Shown here piece after piece: positions 49,958 through 58,741 of a DNA stretch of 64,000 nt. The notes beneath the pieces were generated by a model, which saw only the letters and a program-made list of their open reading frames with translations, did no database searches and was not told where the DNA came from. Positions within the stretch are counted from its first letter, which is position 1. Every line of letters starts with the position of its first letter. Location of the stretch: positions 1 through 64,000 of the forward strand of contig JADLEU010000013.1 of assembly GCA_020845955.1 (NCBI GenBank), written 5' to 3'. The translations under genes were made by a program, and so were the position numbers. Source of the DNA: Anaerolineales bacterium (GTDB taxonomy: Bacteria > Chloroflexota > Anaerolineae > Anaerolineales > UBA6663).

Positions 49958-50671
49958 CTAGCGTGGCCAGCTTTGCAGGTACTTCATCAGGCCATCTACC
50001 TGGGCCGGCGACAGCGCCGCCCCGAAGCCCGGCATTTCTGACCCGCCATTCAGGATGCGCTGCCGGAGGTCGGCGTCGGTCTGCTGGCGCAGACGCTCCG
50101 GCGCGTTGGCCACAATTTGCTTCGTCCCGACTGGCACACCCCCGTCGTCGCCATGGCAGCCAGAGCACATCAGCAGGAACGTTTCCTGGCCGCCCTCAAC
50201 CGAATCGGCTAGCCGGCCCGACAGCGTGGTGAGCACCCCAACGGGGGTGTCCGGCCGTTCCCATGACCGCACAAAAGCGACCAAATGCCCGATCTGCTCG
50301 GCCGTCAGCGTTCCCCCGTAAGCCTGGCCCCAGGCCAACATCGCGGTGCCCGGCCGGCCTTGCGCAATCGTGGCGCGCAGCAGGTCATCGCTCACGCCGG
50401 CTAGAAAGCGTGGGTCATTCAGCCGTGGCGCCTGCGCGGTCCCCTCCCCACGGTCCCCGTGGCATACCGAGCAATACGTCGCGAACAGCCCGGCGCCTTG
50501 CCGGACCTGGTCGTTCTGCGCAGCCACTGCCACGGCGGCCAAACGGCCGCGCTGGCTGAGCAGGAAGATCAGCGCCAGGTTGCCCACGGCCAGCGCGAGG
50601 CATATAGCCCCGAACCGCGCCCACGGATGGCGACGCTCCACGACACCTGGCGCCGTTTCTGCCTTGGCCAC
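49958..50671 (-). CDS. Membrane-anchored diheme cytochrome c
   Basis: The 237-aa protein starts at a GTG. It has one N-terminal membrane anchor ('FGAICLALAVGNLALIFLLS') and two cytochrome c domains with CxxCH sites, 'YCSVCHGDRGEGTAQAPRLN' (about residue 70) and 'LMCSGCHGDDGGVPVG' (about 168). Met ligands are likely in each ('TAMLAWGQAYGG', 'EMPGFGAALSP'). It should act on the outer face of the cytoplasmic membrane as an electron shuttle. It sits next to the multihaem protein and quinone genes. Confidence 0.9.
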   Translation of the reverse strand: MAKAETAPGVVERRHPWARFGAICLALAVGNLALIFLLSQRGRLAAVAVAAQNDQVRQGAGLFATYCSVCHGDRGEGTAQAPRLNDPRFLAGVSDDLLRATIAQGRPGTAMLAWGQAYGGTLTAEQIGHLVAFVRSWERPDTPVGVLTTLSGRLADSVEGGQETFLLMCSGCHGDDGGVPVGTKQIVANAPERLRQQTDADLRQRILNGGSEMPGFGAALSPAQVDGLMKYLQSWPR

Positions 50672-50831
50672 CGGCTATGCTTCGCAAACCGGCGTGCCCG
50701 GGACACCCCAGACAAACACGGCAACTACGACCGCCGGCCGGGACCGAGCGCGCCAGCGGCGCGGCGACGACCCTCGATCTGCGAACGTCAGGACGGACAA
50801 AGCGGCCACCGTTGTGCCTCACTCAACTCAT

Positions 50832-52682
50832 CTACGGCCCAGCGAGCGAGGCCGGTACCAGGTCGGTCTCGTTTCCATGGGCGATCTCGTCGTGACATTC
50901 CAGACACTCGACCTTGCGCGACAGGAAGGTCGTCTCGGCTACGATGTGCAGGTCGTGCATGGCCTCGGCTTCGCCCGCGCGCAGGTCCACCTGGCCGTGG
51001 CACGCCAGGCAGCGCTCTGGGCGCACGGCGCCATCGCCGGTAGTCACAGAGTCGTGGCAGCCTGCCGTGGTGCAGTCCTGGTCGCGGGTGGACGTCTGCA
51101 CCTCCAGGTGCGAATCATCGTTGGGCACGGCGTGGCAGGTCGTGCAGGTGCCGACAGCAGTGTTCTGGCCCGTGCGGCCCATGAAATGACACCAGTAGCA
51201 GGTGGACTCGCGGACTTGGAAGTGAAGCCCGTCAACGATGTGGGCGTGGCAGTTGTTGCAGCGCGGCGTGATGCCCAACCCCTTGCCCGGCTGCAGTTCG
51301 ATGTGATCGAACCGGATCTTAGCGCGGTATGGGGCAGAGACGCCAATGAGCGCCTCGGGCGCGTGGCAGGTGGAGCAGTTCGCATTATCGACCGTGCCAT
51401 GCGGCTTGGTGCCGTACGTGCCGGCGAGGTAATTCACGACTTCCGTCAGGCCAACCACCTTGCCCTGGACGAAGTTCTGGGCACCGGGCGGGTAATGGCA
51501 CGTATCACAGCTGATGTCACGATGTGTGCCGACGTCCCAGGCCAGATATTGCGGCCCCATGTTGTGACAGGCGCCGCAGAAACTTGGGTTGGCCGTGGCT
51601 TCAAAGGTGTAGCTGACCCCGGTGAGGAGGGCCAGGCCAAACACCGGCAACCCAACCAGCAGCACGCGCGGCCATCGTCCGGCGTTGAACCAGGCCTGCA
51701 GCGAGCCCTCCGCGCTGAACGCCCGGCGGATGAGCGGGTAGAAGAACAGCACGCCGACAATGACAAGACCCAGGAGGAACTGGTCGGTAAGACGCGGCGA
51801 GAAACGCCGGCCGGATATGCGCAGGAATTGAAAGCCGATCGCGCCGGCCGCCAGGATGATCAGATAGATGTATTCCTCGGCACGCGCGCTCGCATACAAG
51901 AAGCCATAGGTCAGGGCAATGACGATCAGGGCATGCAGCCCGGTCGTGTTTCCTGCCCACAGGGCGGCCAGCCCGGCGGCGCCGGCCACCGTCAGCGCGG
52001 CCAACTCCACTGGCTCGGCCAATGCGGGGCGCCGCATCACTCGCAGGCCCCAGCCGGCCAGCGCCAGAGCTGTGCTGGCCGCCGCAAACAAGGGGAGCAA
52101 CGAGGCGCTCGGCCCGCCGGGCGCGAAGCGCAACACGTACAAGTAGGCCAGGCTCAGGTAGAGCGCCGCGCCATACAGGAACCAGCGCTGGCGGTGAAGC
52201 CGGGCGAGCCCCAGGTCGAGCGCGACGAGCATGACCAAGGCCACCACCGCCAGCAGCGGCACCCGAAGCAGAGGGCCGTGGGCCCACAGATACACGGCCT
52301 GGTACAGCGCGGCGGCGTGGGCCGTGACTTCGAGCGGCGCGGCCCACTGCGTCAAGTTGCGCTGGCGAAACACCGCGGCGATGACCGAAAGCGCGAGCAC
52401 GAGCGGCAGCGCCCATAGCAGCAGCGCATCTCGTTGGCCGATCAGGCCGACGACCAACAGGTAGGCGGCTGCCAGGAACAAGCTGCCGGGCCAAAGGTGC
52501 ACGGCCTCGCTCGTGCGCCGCGCCAATATCACGTAGGCGGCGCCGAGGGCGGCTGTTACCGCAATCGCCGGACCGGTCGCGCGGGCGATCAACAGGGCCG
52601 CCACGGCCGCCACGGCCAGCGCGTGGCCGGCCAGTAGCACGAAATTCAGGGCGCCAAAGCGCCCCAGGCGCGTGCTAAGCAT
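50832..52682 (-). CDS. Polytopic membrane domain fused to a nine-haem NapC/NirT-like cytochrome c
   Basis: The 616-aa protein has about 11 hydrophobic helices in the first 360 residues. Multihaem domains follow, starting with 'SFCGACHNMGPQYLAWDVGT' and 'DISCDTCHYPPG', the NapC/NirT signature. I count eight CxxCH sites (CGACH, CDTCH, CSTCH, CNNCH, CYWCH, CTTCH, CLACH, CLECH) and one CxxxxCH (CTTAGCH), so up to nine haems. NapC-type proteins oxidise menaquinol and pass electrons to periplasmic partners. The fused polytopic part is unusual. Its ATG overlaps the stop of the 633-aa membrane protein gene by 8 nt. Confidence 0.85.
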   Translation of the reverse strand: MLSTRLGRFGALNFVLLAGHALAVAAVAALLIARATGPAIAVTAALGAAYVILARRTSEAVHLWPGSLFLAAAYLLVVGLIGQRDALLLWALPLVLALSVIAAVFRQRNLTQWAAPLEVTAHAAALYQAVYLWAHGPLLRVPLLAVVALVMLVALDLGLARLHRQRWFLYGAALYLSLAYLYVLRFAPGGPSASLLPLFAAASTALALAGWGLRVMRRPALAEPVELAALTVAGAAGLAALWAGNTTGLHALIVIALTYGFLYASARAEEYIYLIILAAGAIGFQFLRISGRRFSPRLTDQFLLGLVIVGVLFFYPLIRRAFSAEGSLQAWFNAGRWPRVLLVGLPVFGLALLTGVSYTFEATANPSFCGACHNMGPQYLAWDVGTHRDISCDTCHYPPGAQNFVQGKVVGLTEVVNYLAGTYGTKPHGTVDNANCSTCHAPEALIGVSAPYRAKIRFDHIELQPGKGLGITPRCNNCHAHIVDGLHFQVRESTCYWCHFMGRTGQNTAVGTCTTCHAVPNDDSHLEVQTSTRDQDCTTAGCHDSVTTGDGAVRPERCLACHGQVDLRAGEAEAMHDLHIVAETTFLSRKVECLECHDEIAHGNETDLVPASLAGP

Positions 52683-54576
52683 AGCCCTCGGCCTGCGTTC
52701 CCGGTTGAGGCTCGTCTTCTGGGCGGTGGATGAACGACGCCGCCAAGACGTAGACCGCCGCCCAGCCGGCGATGAGGTAGGTCAGCACATCGCGCTCGGG
52801 CGCGGCCTCCAGGACCGAGGCGGCGGAGAACACGAACCAGGCCACGAAGAGCGCGCGCGCCGGTCGGTCCCGGCGCTGGTCGAGCCGCAGCGCGCCCGCC
52901 ATCGCGGCCAGGCCCAACGGCACGAACGCCAGCCCACGCGCCGCGGGGCTCAGACCGGCTCCCAATAGGCCAGCGCCATAGATCTGGGCGATGGCCAGGG
53001 GCAGCGGATATAACAAGACCTCGTCGCGCCATTTCCAGGCGAGCAGGGCAAAGAGGGCAAGCCAGAGGCCTGCCACCACCGCGGCCGTCGGCGCCTGGAA
53101 CTCGCCGAGCAGCGAGGGCAGCGCCAGGCTGGCAGCCACGCTGACCAGGCTCGACTCGAAGACCGAGTCCGCCAGCGCATCCTTGCCCATTTTCTGCAAG
53201 CGCCGCCCGTACAGCAGCAGCGGCAGCAAGAGCGGCGGCACTAGCAACATGTCACGCTGCGTCCCCCCGAGGGGATCAAACACGCCCAACACCACGAAGA
53301 CGGTCAGGCCAAAGAAGGCGCCCGCAGCCCAAAAATACTGGTTGCGCGTCTGGAGCGTGGTCGTCTCGCGGCCCAGGCCCATGTTGCGATAAAAATGGGC
53401 GTACACCGGAGCGGCGATGAGGGCGGCCCAGTTGGCGCGGCCCACCGTCAGCATCAGCAGCGCGGCCAGGCCGGCAGCCAGGTTAGCCAGGGCAAACTCA
53501 GTCCACTGGAACGCTTTCTCGCCGGTGTTGTCGGCCGTCGACTTAATTCCCAGGCTGCGCGTGCCGCCGAAGAAGTGCACCGAGAACAGGGCCAGAGATA
53601 GCAAGAGGGCCGACAGATCGCGCCAAGCATAGGCGAAGGCGGCCAACGCGATCAGGATGCCAACGCTGTAGGCCGGCGCAACGTGGACCAGGCCATGCGT
53701 TTCGTGGTACCGGTCGGCGATCAAGACTATCGCCATGCTGAGCGCGATCAGCGGCAAGCCGTAATACGCGGCCGGGAGCGGTTCAATGCCGTACAGCCCG
53801 GCCAGGAAACCGGCCCCCAAGAAGAGCAACGCGATATATTGGTGACGGACCTGGCGCGTGTCGAGGTAGCGCACAAAGTGGAAGCCCGCGAACGCCAGCA
53901 GCGGCAGGCTGGCGCCCCAGGGGTCGTCCCGCAGGTAGGCTGGCGCATTAAGCGCGATGAAAACCGTGAAAATGATGACGACCGCATAGCCCGTGCGAAC
54001 CAGGGGGTTCGCGAGCTCTCCCGGGCGCAGGCCGCTCAGCGCCTTGCCGAGGATCAGCAAAGTCAGGACCACCGCCATGGCCACCAGCGGCAGGTCCTGA
54101 GTGACCACGCCTCGGCCTAGGGCGAGCAAGAACTCAGCCGCGGCCGCCAGCGGGGCCGCCAGGTACAAGAAGCCCGTCCGGCCGCTACCGGCTGTGACCG
54201 AAAGGAAGAGCAGGGCGAGCACACCCACTACGACCGCCGCCGAGAGGGGCTCAGCCAACATGAATGGGATGCCGCCCACCAGCAGCAAGGCCATAAACAA
54301 CACGGCGACGCCGTAGCCGACGCCGATTACGGCCGGCCGGATATCGCGCTGCCAGCGAAGCTGGTGAGCGATGTAGAAGAATGGGAAGAGAAGAACGTAG
54401 GTCAGCATACCGGGATGCAGCGACAGGCGCACTGTAGTCACTACGTCTTGCGGAGACAGAAAGACTTTGACGTTGTTCCAGTCGTCGGGCGGACCTTTCA
54501 TCAAGAGGCGGTCGTCATGCCGCTCGATGGTTCCCAGGTCCATCTCGGTTTTCATCAGGCGCGAGTCGATGCGCAT
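52675..54576 (-). CDS. Large polytopic membrane protein of unknown function
   Basis: The 633-aa protein (ATG at 54576; a GTG at 54591 is also possible) has a hydrophilic N-terminus of about 70 residues and then roughly 16-18 membrane helices, such as 'LLTYVLLFPFFYIAHQL'-like and 'AVVVGVLALLFLSVTAG' segments. I see no haem motif or known domain. It overlaps the nine-haem gene by 8 nt, which implies a complex. A quinone-binding, ion-translocating or anchoring role is possible but unproven. Confidence 0.75.
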   Translation of the reverse strand: MRIDSRLMKTEMDLGTIERHDDRLLMKGPPDDWNNVKVFLSPQDVVTTVRLSLHPGMLTYVLLFPFFYIAHQLRWQRDIRPAVIGVGYGVAVLFMALLLVGGIPFMLAEPLSAAVVVGVLALLFLSVTAGSGRTGFLYLAAPLAAAAEFLLALGRGVVTQDLPLVAMAVVLTLLILGKALSGLRPGELANPLVRTGYAVVIIFTVFIALNAPAYLRDDPWGASLPLLAFAGFHFVRYLDTRQVRHQYIALLFLGAGFLAGLYGIEPLPAAYYGLPLIALSMAIVLIADRYHETHGLVHVAPAYSVGILIALAAFAYAWRDLSALLLSLALFSVHFFGGTRSLGIKSTADNTGEKAFQWTEFALANLAAGLAALLMLTVGRANWAALIAAPVYAHFYRNMGLGRETTTLQTRNQYFWAAGAFFGLTVFVVLGVFDPLGGTQRDMLLVPPLLLPLLLYGRRLQKMGKDALADSVFESSLVSVAASLALPSLLGEFQAPTAAVVAGLWLALFALLAWKWRDEVLLYPLPLAIAQIYGAGLLGAGLSPAARGLAFVPLGLAAMAGALRLDQRRDRPARALFVAWFVFSAASVLEAAPERDVLTYLIAGWAAVYVLAASFIHRPEDEPQPGTQAEGYA

Positions 54577-54627
54577 TGCCAAACACCTCACCCGGTGACC
54601 GGCGCCCTTCCCACGGGCGTTGTGCGG

Positions 54628-55242
54628 CTAGCTGGGCTGGCGAACCGCCTGCACCAGTGCCGACGGACCATAGGGCGCCTGCAAGCTCGCCAGCCGAAAA
54701 CCGACGCGCTCAAGCAGGGCCCGCCATCCTTCTGGCGTATACACCCACATGCACCGTTGCTCGACCAGGTAGTAATAGAACGTGTGCAGCATGAGGCGGT
54801 ACAACGGGTTCGGCGTCTCATACAGGTCGTAGACCGTGAGCCGGGCCCCCGGTCGCGTCACACGGTGAACCTCCCGCAACACGTCTTCCAGGTCAGGAAA
54901 CTCGTGCGCAGCGAGTGTGAAATACACCTCCTCGAATTGCCCGCTCTGGAAAGGCAGTGTGCGGATGTTGCCATTCACCAGGTGCGAGCCTCTCCCCGTG
55001 CGGCGCTGCTTCTGCTGGTTCACACGCAGCATCGGCAGTGACAGGTCAATCCCCACCACACGCTGGGCCTGCACCGCGTTGCCAATGTAGCCAGTGCCAC
55101 AGCAGATGTCAAGCACCTCGCGCCCATCGCCATGGGTATTCAGAATGCGCCGCCGCACGGCGGCGTAGGTACCAAACATGTACAGGTGAGTCAGCGGATC
55201 GTAGTACCGCGCGATGCGGTTAAAGAAGGCCGGTGGAGTCAT
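54628..55242 (-). CDS. SAM-dependent methyltransferase, UbiE/MenG-like
   Basis: The 204-aa class I methyltransferase begins 'FFNRIARYYDPLTHLYMFGT', the usual UbiE-like opening. SAM motif I is 'VLDICCGTGYIGNA', motif II region 'VVGIDLSLPMLRVN', and later 'LAAHEFPDLEDVLREVHRVT'. MenG/UbiE methylates demethylmenaquinone. Its ATG overlaps the MenA-like stop by four bases, which strongly supports a joint quinone-tailoring role. The SAM motif has 'CCGTG' where many have 'GCGTG'. Confidence 0.85.
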   Translation of the reverse strand: MTPPAFFNRIARYYDPLTHLYMFGTYAAVRRRILNTHGDGREVLDICCGTGYIGNAVQAQRVVGIDLSLPMLRVNQQKQRRTGRGSHLVNGNIRTLPFQSGQFEEVYFTLAAHEFPDLEDVLREVHRVTRPGARLTVYDLYETPNPLYRLMLHTFYYYLVEQRCMWVYTPEGWRALLERVGFRLASLQAPYGPSALVQAVRQPS

Positions 55243-56201
55243 GCCAGGCTACCCAACCAGAAGCCGATGACAAATAGAGCCATGGTCGTGCTGTAGGTGA
55301 ACACCATGGCGCGGTTGGCGGGCGCCATTTGCCGGGGGCTCAGGTAATGGCGCCGCGCCACGCTCACCGCGTTCAGCGCCAGGGGCAGCGCGGCCAGCGC
55401 CAGCGCGGCCCCGATGGGAAACGCGCCGGCCGCGACCCCGCCCGCGACGCCGGCAAACACCAGGCTCAGGCTGACCGCGAACAGCCAGCTGGATCGCGCC
55501 GGGCCGAGGCGCACTGTCAGGTTACGTTTATCCGCGCGCAAATCCTCCCGATAATCGGGGATCTCGTTGACGAGGATCATTGCCACCATCAACATGCCCG
55601 GCACCAGCCCAGCCAGGCCGGCAATCAGGCTGAAGTGGCCAGTCTGCACATAGGCAGCGCCGAGGCTGATCGTCGGGCCGTAGCCGATGAACATGGCCAA
55701 CTCTCCCGCGCCACGGTAGGCCAGTTGGAGCGGCTTGACGGAATAGAAGACAGACAGGAAGAGCCCGATAACGGCCATCAGAAATACGCCAGCGCCAACT
55801 CGCAGTGTGAGGAAGGCGCCGATGACGGCGGCGAGTCCATAGAGCCCGGCGACGGTCGTAAGCACGGCGCGAGACTGCAGCAGGCCATCGGCGAGCACGC
55901 CGCTGCCGCCGGAATATGGGTTCTTGCTACCCGTCCCGCGGCGGTCGGTGCCATAGACGTAGTCCAGGGCATCGTTCAGCATGGTGAGCGCAACCTGGAC
56001 ACAGGCGGCGCCCACCAACGCGAGGGCAAAAAAGACAAGGTCGAAGCTGCGTTGCTCGAACCACGCCACGGCGCTGCCGAGCGCAACCGGCAGCACACCT
56101 TGCGGCATGAACTGCAGGCGGCAGGCCCTCAACCAGACCTGGGCCTGGCGGGCTATACCAGCCGGCGCAGTTTCTCGTAGGTCTGCTGGGCCAATCGCCA
56201 C
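55239..56201 (-). CDS. UbiA-family prenyltransferase, MenA-like
   Basis: The 320-aa protein has about eight to nine membrane helices and the two Asp-rich prenyl-diphosphate/Mg motifs, 'ALTMLNDALDYVYGTDRRGT' and 'ILVNEIPDYREDLRADKRNL'. It matches the MenA branch, which attaches a polyprenyl chain to 1,4-dihydroxy-2-naphthoate. The GTG at 56201 overlaps the upstream isomerase gene by 49 nt; I see no better in-frame start that keeps the first helix. It is coupled to the methyltransferase, and both serve the cytochrome module. Confidence 0.85.
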   Translation of the reverse strand: MAIGPADLRETAPAGIARQAQVWLRACRLQFMPQGVLPVALGSAVAWFEQRSFDLVFFALALVGAACVQVALTMLNDALDYVYGTDRRGTGSKNPYSGGSGVLADGLLQSRAVLTTVAGLYGLAAVIGAFLTLRVGAGVFLMAVIGLFLSVFYSVKPLQLAYRGAGELAMFIGYGPTISLGAAYVQTGHFSLIAGLAGLVPGMLMVAMILVNEIPDYREDLRADKRNLTVRLGPARSSWLFAVSLSLVFAGVAGGVAAGAFPIGAALALAALPLALNAVSVARRHYLSPRQMAPANRAMVFTYSTTMALFVIGFWLGSLA

Positions 56202-57016
56202 TCATCCACCTCCAGGTCGGTCGTGTTAAACTCGGCATTAATTAGCCCGTCGTACCCAACCCTTTCGAGGCCGTCAAACACGTCGGCAAAGTCCACGTCG
56301 CCATCGCCAATAGGCAAGTGCACGTGCTGTCGGCCCTTAATATCCTCCAGGTGCACGTTGACAATGTCGGCCGCACACTCGCTAATCACCTCGCTGACCG
56401 GGCGTGTGTCGGTGCACACCACGTGGCCGACATCCAGTGTCAGGCGCAGGGCATCGTGGCCAACTTCCGATTTGAGGCGGCGATAGTCATCCAGGTTGGC
56501 AACGAGCATGGCTGGGTGAAACTCAAACCCGATGACGACCCCACAGCGCGCTGCCAGCTGCGCCAGTTGGGCCGCCTCGGCAATCAACCAGGACCACGCC
56601 TGGCCGGCAGCGACGCCGGGCGGCAATGCTCCGGAGTGGAGCATGACGACCCGCGCGCTGACCTCCGCCGCTAAGCTGATCGCCTCGGCAGCAAAGTCGC
56701 AGAAGCGCTTGCGCTCAGCAGCTGTGGCACTGACCAGCGAAGGCTCGTGGGCCACCGGGCTGAGCACGAAACGCCCGCCAACGTTAATAACGATGTCCTG
56801 CCGGCAGTCGACCAAAGCACGTTTCAGGTCGCGCCGGTCATCTGGATCGGCAAAATGCGGGTGAAAATGGCGCCGATCCAGCGTCAACTCCACGCCAGCA
56901 TAGCCGATATTGTGGAGTTGTTGAATGATATCCGTCATATTATGTGTGCGGGCGAAGGCGCTGGTGTTGTAACCCAGCCGCAGCCTTCTGTTGGCGCCGT
57001 TCGAGCCCGTTTTCAT
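56153..57016 (-). CDS. Sugar phosphate isomerase/epimerase-like TIM-barrel protein
   Basis: The 287-aa protein is of the AP-endonuclease-2/xylose-isomerase-like barrel. It has 'LTDGLI/INAEF'-type strands such as 'VGYDGLINAEFNTTDLEVDE' and metal-site candidates in 'VVMLHSGALPPGVAAG', 'VIGFEFHPAMLVANLDDY', 'LTLDVGHVVCTDTRP' and 'NVHLEDIKGRQHVHLPIGDG', the usual Glu-Asp-His-Glu pattern. Members isomerise or epimerise keto acids or sugars. It is coupled (ATGA) to the upstream tungsten-enzyme gene. The substrate is unknown. Confidence 0.82.
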   Translation of the reverse strand: MKTGSNGANRRLRLGYNTSAFARTHNMTDIIQQLHNIGYAGVELTLDRRHFHPHFADPDDRRDLKRALVDCRQDIVINVGGRFVLSPVAHEPSLVSATAAERKRFCDFAAEAISLAAEVSARVVMLHSGALPPGVAAGQAWSWLIAEAAQLAQLAARCGVVIGFEFHPAMLVANLDDYRRLKSEVGHDALRLTLDVGHVVCTDTRPVSEVISECAADIVNVHLEDIKGRQHVHLPIGDGDVDFADVFDGLERVGYDGLINAEFNTTDLEVDEWRLAQQTYEKLRRLV

Positions 57017-58740
57017 GGCTCATCATTGAACACGCTGTCGAGCTCAGCGTCGCTTACGTCAAACACCACGTCGAATGGGGGCAGCGGCTCGGTGGCGAAG
57101 AATTCCGGCAGGCGGTCGTCGGCGGCGGTGAAACCCGCCGCGGTATTGAAGGCGCGCTCCATGCGCAGCACGGCCAGGCCGAGGCGGTTTACATAGGCGG
57201 CCGCCTGCTCGGCCCCGCGGCCATCCCTCCCGCCGTCCAGGGCGCGCAGCATTTGTTCCACCAGCTGCATCTGCGGAGCAATGGCCCCGGTGGTGAACGA
57301 GCACAGCCCAAGCGCGTCCCACGCCGCGGCTGTGATCTGCGCCTGCCGCGATAGGGCGACCTTGCCCTCGCGGCTGTGGTGATCCGTAGGGAAGTCGGCC
57401 GTGTGGCCGGCAGTGTGGTCGGCGCCCATCGGGGACGTGGCATAGGTAACGCCCAACCCCTTGATGGCGCGCGGATCGTAAGCGGCGATGCATTGTCCCT
57501 TGACGACCGGTATCCGCTGAGCGCCGAATGCGCGCCCGGCGGCGGCAGTGCCGTCGCCGATGACCATGCCCAACTCCGAGCCGCGCGCCACCTCGTCGAG
57601 CAGCCGATTGACACCGGCTACGTCCCCAAAAGGCAGTATCCCGGCGTCCATCGCCACGCCGATGGCGCCGCCAACATCCACCGTATCGACGCCCAGATCG
57701 TTGCAGCGATAGTTGAATTGCGCGACAGCATCTAGCGAGCCGATCTCCAAATTCGGGCCGAGCATCACCATGCTCTCGTACTCGATTGGGGAGACGATCG
57801 CGCGCCCCTGCGCATCGGGGATCACGTTCGAGCAGCGGATGACGCAGCCAGCCATGCAGGCGTGGGTAGTCTTGCCTTGTCCCCCACGCTGCAGGATGGT
57901 TGCGCGGATGGAATTGCCTTCCAGCTCTGTAACCTGCTCAAATTGCCCGTGGCGAAAGTTGCGCGTCGGCAGAGCGCCCAGCTTCTGCATAGGCGCCACC
58001 ATGTACGGCGTGCCGAGTTCGGGAAACACCGTGGAGGTATGGTAATCTTCGCGCAACTGGGCGGTGTAGCGCTGCACACCCTGCTTGAATGCCTGGACAT
58101 CGACCGGCGGGCTGGGCTTGGCGCGCGTCGCTTCTACCACGATCGCCTTAAGCCCCTTCGCGCCCATGAGGGCGCCCAAGCCGCCGCGCGCCGCAGACCG
58201 GCCAGGAATGCCGTCATTGTCGGTCAGGGCGATCCCGGCAGCCTTCCGGCGCGCCTCGCCCGCGGGGCCCAGCACCGCCAGACAACACCCGGGGCCGAAG
58301 CGTGCCCGCAGGGCGGCGGTCGCGGCATAGGTGCCCAGGCCGCGGTATTCCTCGGCCGGCACGAACTCCGCGCCGTCTTCCCCGATCCGCAGTATCCAAA
58401 GGCGCCCATCGGCGGGCGCATCTTCGACAATGACGACCGCCAGGCCCAGGCGGACCAGGGCGCTGGCCATGTTGCCGCCGGAATTGCTCTCTTTGATCCC
58501 GCCAGTGAGCGGGCTCTTGCCGCCGATGGAAAGGCGGCCGGCGCTGGAGATGCCCCGGGCGGCCAGCCGCCCTGGGGCGATCACCAGCTTGTTTTGGGGC
58601 CCCAGCGGATCGCAAGTGGGCGGTACCTCGGCCAGCAGGATGGCCGCCGAAAGGCCGCGCCCGCCGTAGACGGCATAGCGCTCCGGAAGCGGCTCCCGAC
58701 GCGCGCGCTGTTGGCTCACGTCCACGCGCAGCAGATCCAT
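57013..58740 (-). CDS. Tungsten-type aldehyde:ferredoxin oxidoreductase (AOR) family protein
   Basis: The 575-aa protein matches AOR. The N-terminal pterin domain has 'YGGRGLSAAILL' and 'IGGKSPLTGGIKESNSGGNM'; the middle has 'GPAGEARRKAAGIALTDNDG' and 'GGLGALMGAKGLKAIVVE'. The cluster Cys are in 'THACMAGCVIRCSNVI' (C-x3-C-x3-C) with a fourth in 'DALGLCSFTTGA'. AORs interconvert aldehydes and acids with ferredoxin at low potential. The common spacing is C-x2-C-x3-C, so the extra residue is a point of interest. It is 1 nt from the hyuA-like stop. Confidence 0.9.
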   Translation of the reverse strand: MDLLRVDVSQQRARREPLPERYAVYGGRGLSAAILLAEVPPTCDPLGPQNKLVIAPGRLAARGISSAGRLSIGGKSPLTGGIKESNSGGNMASALVRLGLAVVIVEDAPADGRLWILRIGEDGAEFVPAEEYRGLGTYAATAALRARFGPGCCLAVLGPAGEARRKAAGIALTDNDGIPGRSAARGGLGALMGAKGLKAIVVEATRAKPSPPVDVQAFKQGVQRYTAQLREDYHTSTVFPELGTPYMVAPMQKLGALPTRNFRHGQFEQVTELEGNSIRATILQRGGQGKTTHACMAGCVIRCSNVIPDAQGRAIVSPIEYESMVMLGPNLEIGSLDAVAQFNYRCNDLGVDTVDVGGAIGVAMDAGILPFGDVAGVNRLLDEVARGSELGMVIGDGTAAAGRAFGAQRIPVVKGQCIAAYDPRAIKGLGVTYATSPMGADHTAGHTADFPTDHHSREGKVALSRQAQITAAAWDALGLCSFTTGAIAPQMQLVEQMLRALDGGRDGRGAEQAAAYVNRLGLAVLRMERAFNTAAGFTAADDRLPEFFATEPLPPFDVVFDVSDAELDSVFNDEP

Positions 58741-58741
58741 C

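Noticed and set aside
50346-52418. Plus-strand 690-aa ORF opposite the nine-haem gene
   Set aside because: The opposite frame holds CxxCH motifs and membrane helices; this ORF is His/Gln/Arg-rich shadow sequence.
57000-57020. GTTCGAGCCC, resembling a tRNA T-loop
   Set aside because: It lies at the start of a coding gene and no cloverleaf can be drawn around it.
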